Source of the DNA: Rhizobium brockwellii
GTDB lineage: Bacteria; Pseudomonadota; Alphaproteobacteria; Rhizobiales; Rhizobiaceae
Direction: 5' to 3'
Length of the DNA: 64,000 bases
Assembly (NCBI RefSeq): GCF_000769405.2
Contig: NZ_CP053439.1
Span: 2,852,001-2,916,000 of the forward strand
The notes below the pieces were generated by a model. The model had not been told where the DNA came from, ran no database searches, and saw nothing but the letters and a program-made list of their open reading frames with translations. The translations under genes and the position numbers were made by a program. Below are positions 28,791 to 36,973 of this stretch, in pieces (the first letter of the stretch is position 1; every line of letters starts with the position of its first letter).

Positions 28791-30218
28791 CTATGGCTGC
28801 GGCTGTGTCTGCCGTTGCGATCCGGCCTGCTGTTGCTGCTCTCCCGGTTTCGGCAATGCCGCCAGGATCGCCTTCAGCAGTGTCTGCGGCTGATAGCCGA
28901 GCCGGCTCGGCGTCAGGCCAAGCCTGACGACCACCAGATTGGCGGAAGGCACGATTGCCATGCTCTGCCCGTCGTGCCCCGTCAGCCAGAACGTATCCTC
29001 AGGTAACCCGGCCTCAGCGCTGGAGCCGCCGCCGGGTGCCAGCCAGGCCTGAGCCTGCGTATAGCGCCCGTTCGACGCCGCCGTCGGGGTGCGCATCGCG
29101 CCGACGAAGCCCTCCGGCAACAATCGCTGGCCGTTCCACACACCATCCTGCAGCAGAAACTGCCCGAAGCGCGCCCAGTCATGCGCCGTCGCATAAAGAT
29201 AAGAGCTTCCGGCAAACGTGCCGCGGGCATCGAGTTCGAACACCGCGCTCGTCATGCCGAGCGGCGAAAACAACGCATCGTGCGGATAGGAAAAAGCCGC
29301 CTGCGCATTGCCGACCCTGTCCATCCAGATGCGCGACAGCAGCACGGCCGTGCCGCTCGAATAGCGGAAGCGTTGGCCGGGTGCCGCCTCCATCGGAGCA
29401 TTGGCCGGCAGCGATACCATGTCGGGATCGAGATAGAGCATGCGCGTCACATCGGCGACGTCACCATAATCCTCGTTGAAGGCAAGGCCGCTCTCCATGC
29501 CGAGCAGGTCGGAAACCTTGATTCTGGCGCGCGCATCGTTCTTCCACTGCGCCAACAGATTATCATCGTCGAAGGAGATCTTGCCGCCGAGCATCAGCCG
29601 GCCGAGGACCGCCGCATTCACTGTCTTCGTCATCGACCAACCGATTAGCGGCGTCTTTGTCGAGAAGCCAGGGCCATAGGCCTCAGTGACGATGCGGCCA
29701 TTGCGCACCACGACGATCGCCCGCATTGCCGGGCCGGCAACTCCGGCATCGGCAAGCAGCGCAGCGACCTTCCCGTCCGCCGGATTGCCGGTGCCCTCGC
29801 CCTCCGGCCACAAGGCGTCATTCGCCAGCATCTTGGCCGGCGGATCGAAGGGAGCTGCCTTTGCGGCCGCCTCGAAATTGCCGTCCGGCACGCTCGTGCA
29901 GCCGAAAGCACCGCGATAGAGCGCATAACTCGGTGCAAACAGTCCCATGAAGCGCGCCGTCACGCGGTCGTTGTCGGGGTCGACGCTGACACGCACCAGC
30001 CGCAGTAGCGGATTTCCAGGCGCCTGGACGTCGTCATGGAGCACATCCTCCGCCTCCCGGCCGGCGATGAACACGTTGGAGCAGACGATCTTGGCGGCAT
30101 AACCGTCGCCGACGCTGAGCAGTTCCGGTGGCCGGATGAACAGCCAGCCGGCCGCGGCGACGATGATGACTACGAGAAGGAGAGCAAGCGCCTTCAGGAT
30201 ACGCAGGACAAATCGCAT
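28791..30218 (-). CDS. Serine hydrolase, beta-lactamase/penicillin-binding-protein fold, membrane anchored
   Basis: This is a 475-residue protein with an N-terminal membrane segment (about 7-28) and a long leader domain. The class C beta-lactamase-type domain begins around 155. The nucleophile motif is SMTK (195-198). The second motif is RYSSGT (Tyr286), a YSS variant of YxN. GHDGQSM near the C-terminus stands for the HxG/KTG element. The C-terminus is Gln/Pro rich. Such proteins are esterases, D-aminopeptidases or transpeptidase-like enzymes; the substrate is unknown. A GGAGG ribosome site fixes the ATG at 30218 rather than the longer open frame. It is divergent from btaA. Confidence 0.83.
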   Translation of the reverse strand: MRFVLRILKALALLLVVIIVAAAGWLFIRPPELLSVGDGYAAKIVCSNVFIAGREAEDVLHDDVQAPGNPLLRLVRVSVDPDNDRVTARFMGLFAPSYALYRGAFGCTSVPDGNFEAAAKAAPFDPPAKMLANDALWPEGEGTGNPADGKVAALLADAGVAGPAMRAIVVVRNGRIVTEAYGPGFSTKTPLIGWSMTKTVNAAVLGRLMLGGKISFDDDNLLAQWKNDARARIKVSDLLGMESGLAFNEDYGDVADVTRMLYLDPDMVSLPANAPMEAAPGQRFRYSSGTAVLLSRIWMDRVGNAQAAFSYPHDALFSPLGMTSAVFELDARGTFAGSSYLYATAHDWARFGQFLLQDGVWNGQRLLPEGFVGAMRTPTAASNGRYTQAQAWLAPGGGSSAEAGLPEDTFWLTGHDGQSMAIVPSANLVVVRLGLTPSRLGYQPQTLLKAILAALPKPGEQQQQAGSQRQTQPQP

Positions 30219-30376
30219 GGCATTCCTCCATGCCGGGAGAGAAGCAGGAATCACACGCGCCGGAAAGGGGCCGAAGCGAAGAAGAATCATCGTCCCGATC
30301 ACTTTCCGAGGAGAGCCATCCCGGTCGCTCGCCCGAGGAGGTCGAAGTCTCCCAGGAATGGCGCCTCCCACAGCCC

Positions 30377-30394
30377 GCGTCATCAAACTGTAGC
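30377..30394 (+). promoter_or_regulatory. Candidate PHO box upstream of btaA
   Basis: GCGTCAT-CAAA-CTGTAGC resembles two PhoB half sites (CTGTCAT) with the correct 4-base spacer, matching 5 and 4 of 7 positions. It lies 45 bases before btaA. PhoB control of betaine-lipid genes is known in Sinorhizobium meliloti. The match is weak. Confidence 0.3.
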
Positions 30395-30438
30395 AGAGGC
30401 GCGCTACACGCCCTGAACGCTAAAAAGGTGACAGACTC

Positions 30439-31683
30439 ATGTCAGAATTTGCACCGGATGCCGGCTTCCGCAAGAACCGGAAACTCAAGGACGCCCTTCT
30501 TCGCCATAAGGCTTTTTCGAAGGATGGCTTTTCCGAGCGTCTCTTCGGCCTTCTCTTCTCCGGCCTCGTCTATCCGCAGATATGGGAGGATCCGGATCTC
30601 GACATGCAGGCGATGGAGCTGAAGCCCAACCATCGCATCGTCACCATCGGCTCCGGCGGCTGCAACATGCTCGCCTATCTCTCCAAGACGCCGGCCTCGA
30701 TCGACGTCGTCGATCTCAACCCGCACCACATCGCGCTGAACCGCCTGAAGCTTGCCGCCTTCAAGCATCTTCCCGGCCATGCCGATCTCGTCCGCTTCCT
30801 GGCGATGCCGAACGAGAAGTCGAACAGCCGCGCTTACGACCAGCATCTCGCCGCCCGCCTCGATGAGGCGACCCGCAGCTACTGGAACGGCCGCAAGTTC
30901 GGCCGCCGCCGCGTCACTGTCTTCGACCGCAACATTTACGAAACCGGCCTGCTCGGCCGCTTCATCGGCGCCGCTCACCTTCTTGCCCGCCTGCATGGCG
31001 TCAAGCTGCGCGAGATGACCAAGACCCGCTCGATCCGCGAGCAGCGCCAGTTCTTCGACGAGCAGATCGCACCGCTCTTCGAAAAGCCGGTCGTGCGCTG
31101 GATCACCGGTCGCAAGAGCTCGCTCTTCGGCCTCGGGATTCCGCCGCAGCAATATGATGAACTTGCAAGCCTTGCCGCTGATCATTCGATCGCGCCGGTG
31201 CTGAAGCACCGCCTGGAAAAGCTCGCCTGTCATTTCCCGATGAGCGACAATTATTTCGCCTGGCAGGCCTTCGGCCGCCGCTACGGCACCGAAGCGGAAG
31301 GCCCGCTGCCGACCTATTTGAAGTCGGAGCACTATCAGGTGATCCGCGCCAATGTCGACCGCGTCAACGTCCACCACGCAAGCTTCACCGAGCTTCTGGC
31401 CCGCGAGCCGGCCGCCTCGCGCGACCGCTACATCCTCCTCGACGCACAGGACTGGATGACGGATGAGCAGTTGAACAACGTTTGGACGGAAATCACCCGC
31501 ACGGCGCGTGAAGGGGCCTGCGTGATCTTCCGCACCGCCGCCGAAAAAAGCATTATCGAAGGCCGTCTGGCGCCTGTGATCCGCGACCAGTGGGATTACT
31601 TCGAGGAGAAGTCGTTTGAACTGACCGCGCTCGATCGCTCGGCAATCTACGGCGGCTTCCACATTTACGGGAAGAAGGCGTGA
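30439..31683 (+). CDS. btaA: S-adenosylmethionine:diacylglycerol 3-amino-3-carboxypropyltransferase BtaA
   Basis: BtaA moves the 3-amino-3-carboxypropyl group of SAM to diacylglycerol, giving diacylglyceryl-homoserine, the first step of the phosphorus-free lipid DGTS. It has 414 residues. The SAM-binding loop IGSGGCNMLAYLSKTP with DVVDLNPHHIALNRLKL, and the conserved N-terminal SGLVYPQIWEDPDLDMQAMEL, are typical. It acts at the membrane, although no membrane helix is obvious. The stop overlaps the GTG of btaB (GTGA). The pair replaces phospholipids under phosphate limitation in rhizobia. Confidence 0.95.
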   Translation: MSEFAPDAGFRKNRKLKDALLRHKAFSKDGFSERLFGLLFSGLVYPQIWEDPDLDMQAMELKPNHRIVTIGSGGCNMLAYLSKTPASIDVVDLNPHHIALNRLKLAAFKHLPGHADLVRFLAMPNEKSNSRAYDQHLAARLDEATRSYWNGRKFGRRRVTVFDRNIYETGLLGRFIGAAHLLARLHGVKLREMTKTRSIREQRQFFDEQIAPLFEKPVVRWITGRKSSLFGLGIPPQQYDELASLAADHSIAPVLKHRLEKLACHFPMSDNYFAWQAFGRRYGTEAEGPLPTYLKSEHYQVIRANVDRVNVHHASFTELLAREPAASRDRYILLDAQDWMTDEQLNNVWTEITRTAREGACVIFRTAAEKSIIEGRLAPVIRDQWDYFEEKSFELTALDRSAIYGGFHIYGKKA

Positions 31684-32354
31684 GCAAGGTCGACACTGAG
31701 GCGGCAGGAAAGAGCGATGAACATGCCAGCCTCATGGATGGCATGTACCGCTACCAGCGGCACATCTACGACCTGACCCGCAAATATTATCTTCTCGGCC
31801 GCGACAGCACGATCCGCAATCTCGACGTGGCCGAAGGCGGCAGCCTTCTGGAAGTCGGCTGCGGCACCGGGCGCAACATGGCCTTCGCCCACAGGCATTT
31901 CCCGACCGCCAAGCTGTTCGGCCTCGACATTTCCCAGGAGATGCTGATTTCGGCACGCAAGACCTTCGCCACCAAGGCGACGATCCCGGAATTCCGCGTC
32001 GCCGACGCCACGGCATTCACACCGCGTGAATTCGGCGTCAGCGGCTTCGACCGCATCCTGATCTCCTATGCCTTGTCGATGATCCCGGACTGGGAGCGCG
32101 CCGTCGATGCTTCGATCGCCGCACTCAATCCCGGCGGCCAGCTGCACATTGTCGATTTCGGCCAGCAGGAAGGCTTGCCGGGCTGGTTCCGGCGCATGCT
32201 GCAGTCCTGGCTTGCGAAATTCCACGTCACCCCGCGCCCCGATCTGCGCGAGGTCCTGGAAGCGCAAGCCCATGAAAACAACGCTACATTGGTGTTCGAT
32301 GCCGTCGGCGGCGGTTATGCTTGGCGGGCAGCTATTATCAGCAAGCGCTCATAA
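31680..32354 (+). CDS. btaB: Diacylglyceryl-homoserine N-methyltransferase BtaB
   Basis: BtaB trimethylates diacylglyceryl-homoserine with three SAM to give DGTS. It has 224 residues, begins with GTG at 31680 and is coupled to btaA by a GTGA overlap with an AAGAAGG ribosome site. The class I methyltransferase motif I is LLEVGCGTGRNMAFA. Motif II ends in GLDIS, and ILISYALSMIPDW is the substrate-side motif. The order btaA-btaB is the known rhizobial arrangement. Confidence 0.95.
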   Translation: MSKVDTEAAGKSDEHASLMDGMYRYQRHIYDLTRKYYLLGRDSTIRNLDVAEGGSLLEVGCGTGRNMAFAHRHFPTAKLFGLDISQEMLISARKTFATKATIPEFRVADATAFTPREFGVSGFDRILISYALSMIPDWERAVDASIAALNPGGQLHIVDFGQQEGLPGWFRRMLQSWLAKFHVTPRPDLREVLEAQAHENNATLVFDAVGGGYAWRAAIISKRS

Positions 32355-32479
32355 TTCGCTTGAAACTAACCGATTTTTTACGTTGATATGGTGAAAAGAG
32401 GGTTATCCTCTGCTGGCTCGTCTTTTTCGAAGGTCAGGTTGTGGGGCAAAGAGATCATTCGAGCTACGACGGGACGCCC

Positions 32480-33277
32480 ATGCGCCGGCTTTTGTTTTGC
32501 GTTTTGCCCCTGGCCATCATGCTGGCCGGCTGCAGTTCCTCCGGTTATGACTACCTCGAAACGGCGTCGATCAAGCCGAAGACGCGCTTCAAGGATACCG
32601 ATCCGCAGGATTTCGGTCCGAAGCATCCGCAGCAGAACCAGGTCCACGGCATCGATATTTCCAAATGGCAAGGCGATATCGACTGGGGCACGGTGAAGAA
32701 TTCCGGTGTCGCTTTCGCCTTCATCAAGGCAACCGAAGGCAAGGACAGGGTCGATCCGCGCTTCGACGAATACTGGCGCGAAGCCCGCGCCGCCGGCATC
32801 CCACACGCTCCCTATCATTTCTATTATTTCTGCTCTTCGGCCGATCAGCAGGCCGACTGGTTCATCCGCAACGTACCGAAGGAGGCCATGCGCCTGCCGC
32901 CGGTGCTCGACGTCGAATGGAACGCCGAATCGAAGACCTGCCGCTACCGCCCCGACGCTGAAACGGTGCGCGCCGAAATGCAGCGTTTCATGGACCGGTT
33001 GGAAGCCTATTACGGCAAGCGCCCGATCATTTATACCTCGGTCGATTTCCACCGCGAAAATCTCGCCGGCTACTTCCAGGATTATCATTTCTGGGTTCGT
33101 TCGGTGGCGAAACACCCCGAGGTAACCTATTCCGACCGTCGTTGGGCCTTCTGGCAATATACCTCGACTGGCGTCATTCCCGGCATCAGCGGTCCGACCG
33201 ATATCAATGTCTTTGCCGGCAGTGCAAAGAACTGGAACAATTGGGTCGCAGCCGTTTCCAAGGATAGAAATTCTTAG
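32480..33277 (+). CDS. GH25 lysozyme-like lipoprotein
   Basis: From the ATG at 32480 it has 265 residues and a lipoprotein signal peptide with LAGC at Cys18. The GH25 domain covers about 55-255. It shows GIDISKWQGDIDW with the first conserved aspartate (Asp59), FAFIKATEG, and LDVEW with the catalytic pair Asp144/Glu146. It should hydrolyse the beta-1,4 bond between MurNAc and GlcNAc. A GTG at 32441 with a GAAGGT-type ribosome site would add 13 residues before the signal peptide; the shorter start gives the cleaner signal. Confidence 0.9.
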   Translation: MRRLLFCVLPLAIMLAGCSSSGYDYLETASIKPKTRFKDTDPQDFGPKHPQQNQVHGIDISKWQGDIDWGTVKNSGVAFAFIKATEGKDRVDPRFDEYWREARAAGIPHAPYHFYYFCSSADQQADWFIRNVPKEAMRLPPVLDVEWNAESKTCRYRPDAETVRAEMQRFMDRLEAYYGKRPIIYTSVDFHRENLAGYFQDYHFWVRSVAKHPEVTYSDRRWAFWQYTSTGVIPGISGPTDINVFAGSAKNWNNWVAAVSKDRNS

Positions 33278-33360
33278 TAACGTCCCGCGATGTTTCTTGC
33301 TTCCGTCACATTCATCTGTGAAAGCGACGGGAAATCTTTTTTGTTATAAGGACCGCATCC

Positions 33361-34578
33361 ATGCACCGCTCGCTCGCAAGCTGCTCTGCACTCGCCCTCC
33401 TGTTTGCGCTTGCCCTCGCCGGCGTCGCGGCCGCCCAGCAGGCGCCTGACGCAGCCCCGGCCGCACCCTGCGGCGGCGATCTGTCCGCCTTCCTCGAAGG
33501 TGTCAAGAAAGACGCAGTCGCAGCCGGCGCCAGTGCGGCAGCCGCCGACGAGGCCTTCGCTGGCGCCGAGATCGATCCCAAGGTGCTGAGCCGGGATCGC
33601 GCCCAGGGCGTCTTCAAGCAGACCTTCCTCGAATTCTCCCAGCGCACCGTCAGCCAGGCTCGCCTCGACATCGGCCGCCAGAAGATGAAGCAATATGCCG
33701 ACGTCTTTGCCCGCGCCGAGCAGGATTTCGGCGTGCCCCCGGGCGTCATCACCGCCTTCTGGGCGATGGAAACCGATTTCGGCGCCGTCCAGGGCGATTT
33801 CAATACCCGCAACGCTCTTGTGACGCTGTCGCATGATTGCCGCCGCCCGGAACTCTTCCGTCCGCAGCTGATCGCCCTTATCGAGATGGTCCAGCACGGC
33901 GACCTCGACCCCGCCACCAATACCGGCGCCTGGGCCGGCGAGATCGGCCAAGTGCAGATGCTGCCGCGCGACATCATTGCCTATGGCATGGATGGCGACG
34001 GCGACGGTCATATCCGCCTGAAGCAGAGCGGCCCGGACGCCATCCTGACGGCGGCGAAATTCATCCAGCACCTCGGCTTCGAGCGCGGCCAGCCCTGGCT
34101 GCAGGAAGTGACCGTGCCCGATAACCTGCCCTTTGAGAAGTCCGGTCTTGGCGGCACGATGAAAGCGGGAGAATGGTTCGCGCTCGGCGTCAAGCCGCGC
34201 GACGGCAATACCGCCTTCGGCAACCTGGAAGGCGATCTCGTTCTGCCACAGGGTCGCATGGGACCGGCTTTTATCGCCTACCCTAATTTCAAGATCTATC
34301 TCGAATGGAACAAGTCGTTCATCTACACGACCTCGGCCGCCTATTTCGGGACACGCCTTTCGGGCGCCGAACCCTATCTCAAGGGCGTGCCGGAACAGGG
34401 GCTTGCCAGCGACCAGATGAAGGCGCTGCAGACCAAACTGCAGTCGCTCGGCCATGATGTCGGCGAGATCGACGGCATCCTCGGCTCCGGCACACGTGTC
34501 GCGATCCAGAAGGAACAGCAGCGCCTCGGCATGCCGGCTGACGGCTGGGCGACGCCTGCCCTCCTCAACGCCCTCTGA
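33361..34578 (+). CDS. Lytic murein transglycosylase, MltB family (GH103), with PG-binding domain
   Basis: This is a 405-residue periplasmic enzyme. A signal peptide (about 1-25, ending AAA) is followed by the GH103 domain (about 38-335). The catalytic glutamate is Glu137 in FWAMETDFG, followed by RNALVTLSHDCRR and the hallmark GEIGQVQMLPRDIIAYGMDGDGDG. A PG_binding_1 domain closes the protein (about 345-402: ALQTKLQSLGHDVGEIDGILG). No lipobox is seen, so it is soluble, unlike E. coli MltB. Confidence 0.94.
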   Translation: MHRSLASCSALALLFALALAGVAAAQQAPDAAPAAPCGGDLSAFLEGVKKDAVAAGASAAAADEAFAGAEIDPKVLSRDRAQGVFKQTFLEFSQRTVSQARLDIGRQKMKQYADVFARAEQDFGVPPGVITAFWAMETDFGAVQGDFNTRNALVTLSHDCRRPELFRPQLIALIEMVQHGDLDPATNTGAWAGEIGQVQMLPRDIIAYGMDGDGDGHIRLKQSGPDAILTAAKFIQHLGFERGQPWLQEVTVPDNLPFEKSGLGGTMKAGEWFALGVKPRDGNTAFGNLEGDLVLPQGRMGPAFIAYPNFKIYLEWNKSFIYTTSAAYFGTRLSGAEPYLKGVPEQGLASDQMKALQTKLQSLGHDVGEIDGILGSGTRVAIQKEQQRLGMPADGWATPALLNAL

Positions 34579-34683
34579 TCTCAGCTGACACCCCGCCCGC
34601 CGCCCGCTTCGCAAGAAACGGGTGGCACGGTTCGCCGCCTGCGCTAAAGCATCAAGCGAGCGGTTTGCGAGGGAGGAATCGGC

Positions 34684-35589
34684 GTGGACATCAGAATGAA
34701 TGCCTGGACCTGGGGTCTGCTGGTCCTGCTCGGCCTGATCTGGGGCGGCTCCTTCTTCTTTGCCCGCATCGCCGTCCAGCACGTGCCGCCGCTGACCCTC
34801 GTCTTCTTCAGGCTGCTGCTCGCAGCGCTGGCGCTGCATATCTATATCGCCGGCCGTTTCGACTTCTATGCGATCCTCAAAGCCCGCTGGCGCGAATTCC
34901 TTATCCTCGGGCTCATCAACAATGCCCTGCCGCATGCGCTGATCTTCTTCGGCCAGACCCGCATCGGCGCCGGTCTTGCGGCGATCCTGAATGCGACGAC
35001 ACCGATCTGGACCGTGCTGATCGCCAACTACTTCACCTCAGATGAGAAGCTGTCGCCGGCTAAGATCGCCGGCTGCCTGGCCGGCCTGGCCGGAACGATC
35101 GTGCTGATCGGCCCCGGCATGTCGGCCGGTGGCGAAGCCCCGCTCTGGGCGCTGCTTCTTCCCGTGCTTGCCGCGATCTCCTATGGTTTCGCCGCCACTT
35201 ACGGAAAACGCTTCAAGAATGTTCCCGCCCCGGTCACCGCAGCCGGTCAGTTGACTGCCTCCTCGCTGCTTTCGCTTCCGCTGTCGCTGCTTGCTGATCA
35301 CCCCTGGGCGCTTGCCGCACCGCCGCTGGATGCCCTCTTCGCCATCCTGGCTCTGGCGCTGCTGTCGACCGCCTTCGGCTACATCCTCTATTTCCGGATC
35401 ATGGCGGCGGCCGGCGCCACCAATGCCTCGCTCGTCACTCTGCTGGTGCCGCCGAGCGCCATCCTTCTCGGCGTGCTCTTCCTTGGCGAAAGGCTCGCAC
35501 TGAGCGAATTTGCCGGCATGGCGCTGATCGGTTTCGGCCTCGTCATTCTCGACGGCCGCGCCTATCGCCTGCTGGCGAAGGCCGCCTGA
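34684..35589 (+). CDS. EamA-family (DMT) transporter
   Basis: This is a 301-residue inner-membrane protein with ten predicted helices in two EamA repeats of five, the drug/metabolite transporter layout. GLIWGGSFFFARIA at the N-terminus and LIPPSAILLGVLFLGE-like segments near the end are typical. The export substrate is unknown. A GAGGGAGGA ribosome site fits the GTG at 34684; an ATG four codons later (MNAWTWG) is an alternative. Confidence 0.87.
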   Translation: MDIRMNAWTWGLLVLLGLIWGGSFFFARIAVQHVPPLTLVFFRLLLAALALHIYIAGRFDFYAILKARWREFLILGLINNALPHALIFFGQTRIGAGLAAILNATTPIWTVLIANYFTSDEKLSPAKIAGCLAGLAGTIVLIGPGMSAGGEAPLWALLLPVLAAISYGFAATYGKRFKNVPAPVTAAGQLTASSLLSLPLSLLADHPWALAAPPLDALFAILALALLSTAFGYILYFRIMAAAGATNASLVTLLVPPSAILLGVLFLGERLALSEFAGMALIGFGLVILDGRAYRLLAKAA

Positions 35590-35642
35590 AACCGGTTGCG
35601 AATTCCATATGTTTTCAACCGGTTGCGAGTCCGCCATGTTTT
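35590..35642 (+). repeat. Two 26-bp direct repeats after the EamA gene
   Basis: Two copies beginning AACCGGTTGCGA and ending ATGTTTT lie at 35590-35615 and 35617-35642 with five or so mismatches. Each begins with the palindrome AACCGGTT. They start at the gene's stop codon. Confidence 0.6.
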
Positions 35643-35852
35643 GGGCGCATAGGTAAATACGCAATCGCCCGATTTAACGGCATGTTAAAATCTGTGAACA
35701 AAATTTTGTTGAAAATTAACAGGTAATTTCAAAGACTTGCCGAAACGTTATTCGACTTATCCACTGAACCCTTCTGCAGCGCAGCATAAGATCTGCTTCC
35801 CATCCGACATATTTCAGACATATTATCGGCCGGTTAACGCGAGGAGACAGAC

Positions 35853-35930
35853 ATGGGACTCACGCAATCCTTGAATGTTCTGTTGGTCAGTGCAGCGTTT
35901 GCTTTCGTCTTGTCCATGCTCTTCATCTGA
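35853..35930 (+). CDS. Small hydrophobic membrane peptide, 25 residues
   Basis: This ORF encodes MGLTQSLNVLLVSAAFAFVL followed by SMLFI. It is one continuous hydrophobic helix from about residue 7 to 25, with a polar N-terminus. A GAGGAGA ribosome site lies at the right distance before the ATG. A perfect bidirectional terminator follows within 70 bases, and 200 AT-rich bases precede it, so it looks like a single-gene unit. No function can be assigned. Small single-helix proteins often modulate larger membrane complexes, but that is only analogy. Confidence 0.72.
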   Translation: MGLTQSLNVLLVSAAFAFVLSMLFI

Positions 35931-35998
35931 GCTGGCCGACGAAAGTGTAATGACTGATAGTGCCTAAACTCCTGAATAGCTGATCAATCCGCCAACGA

Positions 35999-36030
35999 AA
36001 AAGCGCATGTCCCGCCCGACATGCGCTTTT
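35999..36030. terminator. Bidirectional intrinsic terminator
   Basis: AAAAGCGCATGTC (35999-36011) pairs perfectly with GACATGCGCTTTT (36018-36030) around a six-base loop. With A and T tracts on both sides it can end the small-peptide transcript (plus) and the metF transcript (minus). Confidence 0.88.
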
Positions 36031-36036
36031 CACTTT

Positions 36037-36069
36037 TACAGCGCCGCGCGTCTTTCAGACGCGCAAAGA
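36037..36069 (+). repeat. Dispersed rhizobial intergenic repeat, copy B (partial)
   Basis: A short copy, TACAGCGCCGCGCGTCTTTC followed by AGACGCGCAAAGA, contains an 8-bp hairpin GCGCGTCT/AGACGCGC. It abuts the metF stop codon. Confidence 0.6.
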
Positions 36070-36972
36070 TCAGGCGGCTGCGCCCGCAGTTCTTGTTTGC
36101 CGGCGGGAAAGACCGAGATTGTCGAGCACGGCGGAAACCAGCGGCGCACGGTTCATCGTATAGAGATGGAAATCATGGATGCCGCGCCGGACGAGATCCT
36201 CGATCTGTTCGGCAGCGACTTCGGCGGCGACCTTCGCCCGCTCCTCGGGCTTGTCGTCGAAGCCTTCGAAGCGCTCATCGAGGAAGGCGGGGATGATCGT
36301 GCCGCAGGCGCCGGCGAAGCGTTTCAGCTGCGTCAGGTTCTGGATCGGCATGATGCCGGGCACAACAGGGATCGAGATGCCGGCGCCGCGCACTCGCTCC
36401 AGGTAACGCTCGAAATTGTCGTTGTCGAAGAAGAACTGCGTCAGTGCCCGGTCGGCGCCATTGTCGGCCTTGCGTTTCAGCATGTCGATATCGGCCGCCG
36501 TGTCGAGGCTCTCCGGGTGTTTTTCCGGATAGGCGGAAACCGAAATCTCGAAATCGCCGATTTCCTTCAGGCCGGCCACCAGCTCCGCCGCATTGGCGTA
36601 ACCGCCGGGATGCGGCTGGTAGGGCGCGCCGGCGCCGCCGGGCGCATCGCCGCGCAGCGCCACGAAATGCGTCACGCCGGCTTTGCGGAACGTGTCGACC
36701 ACCTGATGCGTCTCTTCCTTCGTCGCGCCGACGCAGGTGAGATGCGAGGCGGTGGCAAGCGGCGTCTGCGACAGGAACCGCGTGACCGTGGTCAGCGTCG
36801 GCGCTTTGGTGGTGCCGCCGGCGCCATAAGTCACCGACACGAAATCCGGGTCCCAATCCTGCAGCTGGCTGACGGTATGCCAGAGCTGCCCTTCCATCTC
36901 CTCCGATTTCGGTGGGAAGAATTCGAAGGAGACCCTGATGTTGCGGTCCCGCGCTTCGTTTTTCAAAACCAT
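36070..36972 (-). CDS. metF: Methylenetetrahydrofolate reductase
   Basis: MetF reduces 5,10-methylene-THF to 5-methyl-THF, the methyl donor for methionine synthesis. It is an FAD-dependent cytoplasmic TIM barrel of 300 residues. FEFFPPKSEEME with the catalytic glutamate at the N-terminus, FVSVTYGAGGTT, HLTCVGATKEE, LRGDAPGG and PGIMPIQNLTQLKRF are conserved. The ATG at 36972 has a GGGAGGG ribosome site. It starts one base after the stop of the ArsR-type regulator, so the two are coupled and that regulator probably controls metF. Confidence 0.95.
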   Translation of the reverse strand: MVLKNEARDRNIRVSFEFFPPKSEEMEGQLWHTVSQLQDWDPDFVSVTYGAGGTTKAPTLTTVTRFLSQTPLATASHLTCVGATKEETHQVVDTFRKAGVTHFVALRGDAPGGAGAPYQPHPGGYANAAELVAGLKEIGDFEISVSAYPEKHPESLDTAADIDMLKRKADNGADRALTQFFFDNDNFERYLERVRGAGISIPVVPGIMPIQNLTQLKRFAGACGTIIPAFLDERFEGFDDKPEERAKVAAEVAAEQIEDLVRRGIHDFHLYTMNRAPLVSAVLDNLGLSRRQTRTAGAAA

Positions 36973-36973
36973 G

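Noticed and set aside
28738..28793. Minus-strand frame ending WGLFSHYLYCMFKGRL next to the serine hydrolase stop
   Set aside because: It looks protein-like but has no usable start or ribosome site; a lost C-terminal extension by frameshift is possible but unsupported.
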